Positions 5,984 to 11,650 of a stretch of 11,650 nt of DNA are shown in pieces. Position 1 is the stretch's first letter. Each line of letters starts with the position of its first letter. The stretch is from positions 1 through 11,650 of the forward strand of contig CAKSGA010000076.1 of the NCBI GenBank assembly GCA_934454435.1, read 5' to 3'. The DNA comes from an uncultured Oscillospiraceae bacterium (GTDB lineage: Bacteria; Bacillota; Clostridia; Oscillospirales; Ruminococcaceae). Below the pieces are notes generated by a model that made no database searches, had not been told where the DNA came from, and saw only the letters and a program-made list of their open reading frames with translations. Position numbers and translations under genes: made by a program.

Positions 5984-6573
5984 AGGATCTCCTTGTCTGT
6001 GTTGTATTTCAGATAATAATTATATGCCTCGAACGTGTATTTCGGAATACTCCCGCACTTCTTGCATACGTCCATTATATTATATGCGAGAGCTACCGCC
6101 ATCGCCTTGTCAAGGTCATTCCTGCATATCTTGCGGAACCTGTCCACGTCCTTGTAGCTGCGCTCTGCGGAGATCATGTCTCCGAGATACACTATCTTCT
6201 CCAGCAGCGTGAGCTTCGCACAACCAACCGTGTGAAAGCGTATCCCGTTGATTATCTCCTCGTCATGTATCCCCAGCTTATCCCGGACATATGCGGCGCC
6301 AGCAACACCGTGCCACAGCGTCGGAGCGTCTATTTCAGCAGGGTCCGGACGCAGCCCGCTGTCTATGGTCATCTGCTTCTGCCGTTCCGGAAGATCCTCT
6401 TTCATGATATCGTGAAGAAGTCCTGCCAGGTAGCAGCGCTTTTTGTCCGCACCGAACCTTTCAGCGAGATCATAGCACGCCTCCGCAACGTTCATGCTGT
6501 GGGTGAAGCGCTTTTTGGAGAGCCTGCCTTTCAGCAGCTCCTCATACTGGTCGAATTCCTTGTATCTGCTCAA
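5980..6573 (-). CDS. yqeK: HD-domain Ap4A hydrolase YqeK
   Basis: YqeK proteins are symmetrical diadenosine tetraphosphatases that split Ap4A into two ADP; this activity is known for the family and inferred here. The HD pattern is complete: H25 in RFTHSMNVAE, H54-D55 in LLHDIMKED, H88 in LWHG, H114 in RFHTVG and D132 in YLGD. At 197 residues it matches the family. It starts with TTG (6571-6573); GGAGG at 6580-6584 with a 6-nt spacer supports this, and no ATG lies in frame before the first HD motif. The gap to nadD is 12 nt, and its stop overlaps rsfS by 4 nt. Confidence 0.94.
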   Translation of the reverse strand: MSRYKEFDQYEELLKGRLSKKRFTHSMNVAEACYDLAERFGADKKRCYLAGLLHDIMKEDLPERQKQMTIDSGLRPDPAEIDAPTLWHGVAGAAYVRDKLGIHDEEIINGIRFHTVGCAKLTLLEKIVYLGDMISAERSYKDVDRFRKICRNDLDKAMAVALAYNIMDVCKKCGSIPKYTFEAYNYYLKYNTDKEIL

Positions 6574-6579
6574 ATTCTG

Positions 6580-6584
6580 CCTCC
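6580..6584 (-). promoter_or_regulatory. Ribosome binding site supporting the yqeK TTG start
   Basis: GGAGG on the minus strand lies 6 nt before TTG 6571-6573, just past the nadD stop. It decides the start because no ATG or GTG is available nearby. Confidence 0.8.
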
Positions 6585-6585
6585 A

Positions 6586-7185
6586 TCAAGCCTTATACAG
6601 ACCATTTTCACGGATATACTCCGCAACGCCTGCCGGGACCATACCTGAGATATCCCCGCCGTTTACTGCGGCATTCCTGACCTCCGTAGAGGACATCGTG
6701 ACCGCCTGGGTAGGCAGCACCTTTATCCTGCCGATATCGTTGGCGTACTCCATCATATCCGAAAGACTGTCGCTGTCCCGGGCAACTGCGCAGACCCTTG
6801 TTTCTTTCAGCAGCGACTCATACTTGTACCACTTGTCAAAGCTGAACAGCATATCACTGCCGATGAGCAGGAAAAACTGCTCGTCCGGATACAGCTCCCT
6901 GAGCGCACGCACGGTGTTTATTGAATAGCTGGTGCCGCCCAGCCTTACCTCGATATCGCTGACCTCGGCGCCCGGGATATGCCCGAATGCACGCCTGCAC
7001 ATCTCTGCCCTGTCCTCATACGGCAGGAGGTCGGTGTGCTTGTGCGGGGAAACGAACGTGGGTATGATCAGCAGCCTGCGCAGCTTGAGCTGCTTCACAG
7101 CCTCTTCCGCAAGGCGGACATGCCCGTTATGCACCGGGTTGAACGCTCCGCCGAAAATACCTGTCTTCTTTACGCTGTCACTCAA
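6586..7185 (-). CDS. nadD: Nicotinate-nucleotide adenylyltransferase
   Basis: Joins nicotinate mononucleotide and ATP to give deamido-NAD, a late step of NAD synthesis. At 199 residues it is normal in size. The nucleotidyltransferase signature GGAFNPVHNGH spans 12-22 with H19 and H22; PHK lies at 47-49, LIGSDM at 107-112 and W119 follows. The C-terminal motif usually written ISSTxIR reads MSSTEVR (164-170). The start is TTG (7183-7185), inside the end of yhbY with an 8-nt overlap; an in-frame stop lies just upstream, so no longer form is possible. A GGGTGA stretch about 6 nt upstream is only a partial binding site, so translation is probably coupled to yhbY. Confidence 0.95.
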   Translation of the reverse strand: MSDSVKKTGIFGGAFNPVHNGHVRLAEEAVKQLKLRRLLIIPTFVSPHKHTDLLPYEDRAEMCRRAFGHIPGAEVSDIEVRLGGTSYSINTVRALRELYPDEQFFLLIGSDMLFSFDKWYKYESLLKETRVCAVARDSDSLSDMMEYANDIGRIKVLPTQAVTMSSTEVRNAAVNGGDISGMVPAGVAEYIRENGLYKA

Positions 7186-7474
7186 GTTCTATCACCCGCT
7201 TCTTGGGGTCCTTGCTGCGGCGCCAGAGCACGAACTTCCTGCCGATGACCTGAACGACCTCGGACTTTGTGAGCTCCGCTATCTGGTCCGCCGCCTCGCG
7301 CGCGGTGAACTCGCAGTTCTCCTGGACGCCCACCTTTATCAGCTCCCGGGCATTGAGCACATCATCGAGCTGCTTTATAAGCTCCGCGCCGATGCCCTGC
7401 TTGCCCACAAAGAATATAGTATTGTAGCTCTGTGCGATATAGCGCAGCTGCGCCCTCTGTTTACTTGTCAGCAT
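7178..7474 (-). CDS. yhbY: YhbY/YqeI family RNA-binding protein (CRM domain)
   Basis: A single CRM-domain protein linked to 50S ribosome assembly. At 98 residues it is the standard length. Visible family features are VGKQGIG (23-29), corresponding to the GKxG loop, ARELIKV (42-48) and QVIGRKFVLWR (75-85). The ATG shares one base with the rdgB stop (TAATG), and AAAGGAG lies about 11 nt upstream inside rdgB. It leads into nadD with an 8-nt overlap. Confidence 0.95.
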   Translation of the reverse strand: MLTSKQRAQLRYIAQSYNTIFFVGKQGIGAELIKQLDDVLNARELIKVGVQENCEFTAREAADQIAELTKSEVVQVIGRKFVLWRRSKDPKKRVIELE

Positions 7475-8121
7475 TAACCGAATTTCTCCTTTAAGATCCT
7501 GGCAAGCTGCTCAAATGCCCTTGCCCTGTGGCTTATCTTATTCTTTTCGTCCTCATCAAGCTCCGCCATGCTCCTGTCCTCGTCCACCATGAATATGGGG
7601 TCGTAGCCGAAGCCCTTGCTGCCGGTCATCTCGTCGCCTATGTAGCCCTCGATCTCACCGGTAACGGAATACTCATCGTCCTCTGCGTAAATAAAGTAGA
7701 TCGAGCAGACAAAGCGAGCCTCCCTCAGAGGTCTGGATACGCCGTGCATTTCCTCCAGTACCTTCTCGCAGAGCTCCTTGTCGGTGGCGCCCTCACCCGC
7801 ATAGCGGGCGGAGTATATGCCCGGTGCGCCGTTGAGGAAGTCTATCTCAAGACCGCTGTCGTCGGCAATGGTCGGGAGCCTGGTAGCCTCGAACACTGCA
7901 CGTGCCTTGATATGGGCATTCTCTTCAAAGGTTTCGCCGTCCTCGACTATCTCATCTGTAAAGCCTGCCTCACGCATCGACATCACGTCAAAGCCGTACG
8001 GCTCCAGGAGCTTTCTGAACTCCCGTATCTTGCCCTGATTGTTTGACGCAATTATCAGCCGCTGTCGGACAGGCGACGAGGCGGCAGGTTTTTCTTCGCC
8101 GGATCTGTGAAGATGTTTCAT
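7474..8121 (-). CDS. rdgB: dITP/XTP pyrophosphatase (RdgB/HAM1)
   Basis: Removes non-canonical purine triphosphates (dITP, XTP) from the nucleotide pool by cleaving off pyrophosphate. Motifs: ASNNQGKIREF (25-35), ADDSGLEID (86-94) with D87/D88, APGIYSARYAG (99-109), GFGYDPIF (170-177) and ISHRARAFEQL (196-206). At 215 residues it is longer than usual because about 20 residues (KHLHRSGEEKPAASSPVRQ) precede the point where most homologues start. This start is still preferred, because AAAGGA lies 7 nt before the ATG and the next possible start would lose the first motif. The gap to ftsY is 67 nt. Confidence 0.95.
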   Translation of the reverse strand: MKHLHRSGEEKPAASSPVRQRLIIASNNQGKIREFRKLLEPYGFDVMSMREAGFTDEIVEDGETFEENAHIKARAVFEATRLPTIADDSGLEIDFLNGAPGIYSARYAGEGATDKELCEKVLEEMHGVSRPLREARFVCSIYFIYAEDDEYSVTGEIEGYIGDEMTGSKGFGYDPIFMVDEDRSMAELDEDEKNKISHRARAFEQLARILKEKFG

Positions 8122-8143
8122 AAAAATTCCTTTCCAATTTACT

Positions 8144-8159
8144 GCACCAATTACGGTGC
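8144..8159. repeat. Small hairpin between ftsY and rdgB
   Basis: GCACC and GGTGC form a 5-bp stem with a 6-nt loop in the 67-nt gap. No T-run follows, so it is not a clear terminator. No promoter was seen in the gap. Confidence 0.4.
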
Positions 8160-8188
8160 GTTATTAAACCCATTGCAGGGATAATTTC

Positions 8189-9409
8189 TTATTCAAAGAG
8201 CGCCCTGACATAGTCCTCAGGCACGAACGGCTGGAGATCGTCTATCTTCTCTCCCACGCCGACCAGCTTTACGGGTATGCCGAGCTCATTCTTTATAGGT
8301 ATTATTATACCACCTTTTGCCGTTCCGTCAAGCTTTGTGAGAACAATTCCCGTAATTTCAGCACTTTCACTGAAAAGCTTTGCCTGATTGACTGCATTCT
8401 GTCCAGTAGTCGCATCAAGTACCAATAAAGTTTCAACGCAGGCGTCCGGAACTTCACGCTCGATGACACGGGCGATCTTTTTGAGTTCCTCCATGAGGTT
8501 CTTCTTGTTGTGCAGACGTCCGGCGGTATCACAGAGTACCACGTCCGCTCCCCTCGCCTTTGCAGCGCTGAGTGCGTCGAACACTACCGCTGCCGGGTCG
8601 CTGCCCTCGCTGTGCTTGATGATATCCACGCCCGCACGGTCGGTCCAGACGTTGAGCTGGTCGATCGCCGCCGCACGGAACGTATCCGCCGCCGCTACCA
8701 GCACCTTTTTCCCGTGGGACTTCAGGTTTGCCGCCAGCTTGCCTATCGTGGTGGTCTTGCCGGCACCGTTGACGCCTATCACCATGATGACTGACGGCTT
8801 GGTGTCCATGCGGAGCTCGTTGCCGCCGGTGAGCATTTCTGCAATGATATCCCGGAGAAGCTGCTTGACGTCCGCAGGGTCGGTTGCACCCGTGCGCTTC
8901 ACCGCCTGGCGGAGCTGGTCGCAGATCTCCATCGAAGTTTCTGCGCCGATATCCGAGAGGATAAGCGTTTCCTCAAGCTCCTCAAAGAAATCCTCGTCTA
9001 TTTTGGTGAAGCTGTTCATCAGCAGCTCCAGCTTGCTCATGAAGCCGTCCTTGGTCTTTTTCAGGCCGTTCTTCAGCTTCTCAAAAAAGCCGATCTTCTT
9101 CGGCTGCTCTTCTTCGGGCTCCCCGCCGTCAGGGAGCTCCTCCGGCCGGGCTTCTTCCGCCTGGACAGGCTCCTCAGCCTCCTCCGTTGGTTCCTCCGGA
9201 GCTGCGTCAGGCTCGTCCACGGGGAGCTCTACCGGCTCTTCGGGGAGCTCTTCCGGAGCTTCAGCTTCGGAAGGCTGCTCCGCAGGGTCCGCCCACGCTT
9301 CGCCGGGAACGTCAGCGTCAGACGTTTCAGCCTGTTCCTGCTGTTCGAGAAGCTCTTCATCGGCGTCCTCCTGCTTTTTCTTCTTTTTGAATTTATCGAA
9401 AAATCCCAT
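8189..9409 (-). CDS. ftsY: Signal recognition particle receptor FtsY
   Basis: The GTPase that docks SRP-ribosome complexes at the membrane for co-translational insertion. Residues 1-12 (MGFFDKFKKKKK) are a basic amphipathic start. Residues 13-104 are an acidic Glu/Pro/Ala-rich region, and 106-126 (IGFFEKLKNGLKKTKDGFM) repeat the basic amphipathic pattern. The N domain is about 128-205 and the G domain 206-406. G motifs: GVNGAGKT (212-219), DTFRAAA (242-248), DTAGR (294-298), TKLDG (358-362) and GVGEKIDDLQPF (384-395). At 406 residues it is longer than B. subtilis FtsY (about 330) because of the acidic part. GGAGG lies 4 nt before the ATG, and the smc stop is 10 nt upstream, matching the rnc-smc-ftsY order of Firmicutes. 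Confidence 0.97.
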   Translation of the reverse strand: MGFFDKFKKKKKQEDADEELLEQQEQAETSDADVPGEAWADPAEQPSEAEAPEELPEEPVELPVDEPDAAPEEPTEEAEEPVQAEEARPEELPDGGEPEEEQPKKIGFFEKLKNGLKKTKDGFMSKLELLMNSFTKIDEDFFEELEETLILSDIGAETSMEICDQLRQAVKRTGATDPADVKQLLRDIIAEMLTGGNELRMDTKPSVIMVIGVNGAGKTTTIGKLAANLKSHGKKVLVAAADTFRAAAIDQLNVWTDRAGVDIIKHSEGSDPAAVVFDALSAAKARGADVVLCDTAGRLHNKKNLMEELKKIARVIEREVPDACVETLLVLDATTGQNAVNQAKLFSESAEITGIVLTKLDGTAKGGIIIPIKNELGIPVKLVGVGEKIDDLQPFVPEDYVRALFE

Positions 9410-9419
9410 ATGACCTCCG

Positions 9420-11650
9420 TTACTTCAACTCAACATCAAGCTCGTCCGCAAGATCCCGGCGCAGCAGTCTTGAAACGCCCTTCTCCTGCATGAATACGCC
9501 GTACAGCACCTTGCAGCCCTCGATAGTTCCACGGCGGTGGGTGATGACCATGAGCTGCGTCTGGCTGCTGAACTGGTTGAGATACGTTATGTACTTGTCC
9601 ACGTTCACATCGTCAAGCGCTGCGTCCACCTCGTCCAGCATACAGAACGGCGTGGGACGGTGCTTCAGTATCGCAAAATAGATGGTGATAGCCACCATCG
9701 TCTGCTCGCCGCCGGAGAGTGAGATAAGGTTCTTTATGACCTTTCCGGGCGGCGCTGCAAGTATCTCTATACCGGAATTCAGCACGTCCTCCGGGTCGGT
9801 GAGCTTCAGCTCGCCGTGCGCACCATCGCCGAATATGCTGACGAAGATCTCCCTGAAGCTCTTGTTTATCTCCTCAAAGCTGTTCAGGAACCTTGTCTTG
9901 ATGTCCTCCGTCAGGTCGGATATCAGGCGCTCCAGTTCACGCTTGCTCTTCTCTATGTCCTCGAGCTGCGCCGTCTGGAACTTGTAGCGCTCCGACACGG
10001 TGCGGTACTCTTCGATGGACTCCATGTTTATGCTGCCCATGGAGGTTATCTTCTTGCGGAGAGCCTCCAGGTCATTCTCTGCCATGAGCAGGTTTTCAAG
10101 GGGCTTGGCCTGCTCCATCGCCATGGAAACGGTGAGATCGTAGCTGTCAAGCAGCATTGCGACTATCCTCTCCTGCTCCCTGACCTCGCCGGTGCGGCGC
10201 TCCTCCAGTCTTGCTATCTCCTTTGAGAAATGCTCCTTGTTGGAATTCGCTTCGTTTATGTCCCGGTGCATCTGCCCGATGGAAAGCTCGAGCTGCTCAA
10301 TCTCCGCCATGGAACGGCTGATGTCAGCCTCCTTGTCGGTGAGCTCGCCGCTGTGCTGCTCTATCTCTTTCTTCACACGCTCTATTTCAAGGCGGATACG
10401 GTCGTCATCGGCTTCCAGCGCTGCGACTGTTTCCTTGTAGCTGTCACTGCTCTGGAACAGTGCACGGCGGTTCTCCTCACGTGTGCGTATCTCTACCCGG
10501 AATGCGTCTATGTCCTTTTCGGCAGCCACTCTGTCGAGGTTGAGCTGCGAAAGGCTGTCGGAAACCTCCCGGAGATGTGCGGCGGCGTTCTCACGCTCGC
10601 TGCCGGACTGCTTCTGCTGTTCCTCCAGAAGTGCTATCTTCTCATCGCAGGCTGCAACGATGCTCCTGTTCTCGCTTATCTGCTTCCTGTACTGCTCTAT
10701 CTGAATGTCGAAACGCTCCAGAGCCTGCCTTGCAGAATCTCCCTGCGCCGAAAGCTGCTCAATGAGCATTTCATACTTGGAGAGCTCCGCCCGGGCGCTT
10801 ATCTCCTGGGTGTCGAGAGCCTTCAGTTCGTCCTCCATGCCCTCCATCTCAACACTGAACTTCGCAGCCTCCGCCTGATACTGGCGGTATGCCTCGGTCT
10901 TTTCTGCGAGAGTCTTTCTCAGCGCAATGACCTCGGTATACAGCGTGTCCTTCTCCTGTTTGCGGGAGATTATCCCGGCGCCGCTGCTGCGGCTTCCTCC
11001 GGTGAAGGAACCGCCGGCGTTTACCACCTGACCGTCCAGCGTCACGATACGGAACTTCGCCCCGTACTTTCTGCTCAGGAACGCCGCCGTGTCAATATCA
11101 TCAACGATCGCAGTAAGTCCCAGCAGGTAGCTGATTATGTTGCGGTACTCATCGTCGCAGTCAACAAGGTCGCTTGCGATGCCCTCAAAGCCCTGCTCCG
11201 ACTGAAGTCCCGGCTGGTTCAGGCATCGCCCTTTCATCGCCGTCATGGGGAGCATGGTGGCACGTCCGGCATTGGTTTCTTTCAGGAACCGAATGCAGCG
11301 CTTGGCTATCTCCTCATTGTCCACGATTATGTTCTGCATTGCTGCACCCAGCGCCGTTTCTATCGCCGCAACGTAGCGGTCGTCCATGCTGACGACATCA
11401 GCGACTGTACCGTGAATTCCGCCGATACGCCCCTGCTGCGAAGCCCTCATGAGCTCCTTTACGCTGTGGGTGTAGCCCTCCATGGACTTCTCCACGTCCT
11501 CCAGCAGTTTCCAGCGCTTCTGCTTGGTGTCCAGCTCGTCTGCGACCCTGTCCGCTTCGGACTTTGCGTCGTTCATTCTGCGGACCTTGCCCTCGTTCAG
11601 ACGCTGATATCCCGCAAGGCGGTTCTGCTTTGCGGAGCGCTGCTCTGCGA
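9420..11650 (-). CDS. smc: Chromosome partition protein SMC, C-terminal part
   Basis: A condensin ATPase that loops and organises the chromosome, working with ScpA and ScpB. The frame stays open to the right edge (first full codon at 11646-11648), so the ATG at 11574-11576 is internal. About 742 residues are visible of an expected 1,180-1,200; the N-terminal head with Walker A and most of the first coiled-coil arm lie outside. Counting visible residues: end of first arm 1-69, hinge about 70-224 (GRIGGIHGTVADVV to VVNAGGSFTGGS), second coiled-coil arm about 225-590, then the C-terminal head. The ABC signature is LSGGEQ (9702-9719); most relatives have R or K after GE. Walker B and D-loop read FCMLDEVDAALDD, and the switch histidine lies in VITHRRGT. 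ftsY follows after 10 nt. Confidence 0.97.
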   Translation of the reverse strand, partial: AEQRSAKQNRLAGYQRLNEGKVRRMNDAKSEADRVADELDTKQKRWKLLEDVEKSMEGYTHSVKELMRASQQGRIGGIHGTVADVVSMDDRYVAAIETALGAAMQNIIVDNEEIAKRCIRFLKETNAGRATMLPMTAMKGRCLNQPGLQSEQGFEGIASDLVDCDDEYRNIISYLLGLTAIVDDIDTAAFLSRKYGAKFRIVTLDGQVVNAGGSFTGGSRSSGAGIISRKQEKDTLYTEVIALRKTLAEKTEAYRQYQAEAAKFSVEMEGMEDELKALDTQEISARAELSKYEMLIEQLSAQGDSARQALERFDIQIEQYRKQISENRSIVAACDEKIALLEEQQKQSGSERENAAAHLREVSDSLSQLNLDRVAAEKDIDAFRVEIRTREENRRALFQSSDSYKETVAALEADDDRIRLEIERVKKEIEQHSGELTDKEADISRSMAEIEQLELSIGQMHRDINEANSNKEHFSKEIARLEERRTGEVREQERIVAMLLDSYDLTVSMAMEQAKPLENLLMAENDLEALRKKITSMGSINMESIEEYRTVSERYKFQTAQLEDIEKSKRELERLISDLTEDIKTRFLNSFEEINKSFREIFVSIFGDGAHGELKLTDPEDVLNSGIEILAAPPGKVIKNLISLSGGEQTMVAITIYFAILKHRPTPFCMLDEVDAALDDVNVDKYITYLNQFSSQTQLMVITHRRGTIEGCKVLYGVFMQEKGVSRLLRRDLADELDVELK

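Noticed and set aside
8388..9413. 341-codon open frame on the plus strand, rich in Ser
   Set aside because: It lies antisense to ftsY and its Ser runs are the complement of the Glu/Ala/Pro-rich acidic region. No ribosome binding site or family motif.

Overview
The window is a block of chromosomal housekeeping genes, all read from the minus strand. It fits a low- to mid-GC Clostridia bacterium, most likely Oscillospiraceae (Ruminococcus-type). This rests on gene order shared with Bacillus and Clostridia (smc-ftsY; yhbY-nadD-yqeK-rsfS; aroQ-Xaa-Pro peptidase-efp), strong GGAGG ribosome binding sites, SigA-type promoters, and a small acidic zinc-ribbon protein beside efp. The genus is an inference. 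I saw no mobile element, CRISPR array, tRNA or rRNA.

In transcription order (high to low coordinates), the first block holds smc (its start lies beyond the right edge), ftsY, rdgB, yhbY, nadD, yqeK and rsfS. The genes are tightly packed, with 1-, 4- and 8-nt overlaps and two TTG starts. They cover chromosome organisation, the signal recognition particle receptor, nucleotide-pool cleaning, NAD synthesis, Ap4A turnover and ribosome assembly or silencing.

Next comes rpsU (ribosomal protein S21), which the six-frame ORF list misses because it is short. It has a perfect consensus SigA promoter, a structured leader and an intrinsic terminator directly behind it. The terminator's U-tract is imperfect, and no separate promoter was seen for the next operon, so read-through may feed it: yqeG (HAD phosphatase), an endonuclease IV-like TIM-barrel protein, an unrecognised 356-residue protein, aroQ and an M24 aminopeptidase.

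The last block is efp (translation factor EF-P), with its own SigA promoter and a leader of about 107 nt, then the acidic zinc-ribbon gene. The most interesting non-coding observation is that the efp leader carries an anti-Shine-Dalgarno stretch able to form nine continuous base pairs with the efp ribosome binding site. The most interesting coding observations are the unrecognised 356-residue protein inside a conserved operon, and an acidic insertion in FtsY between two copies of its membrane-targeting motif.
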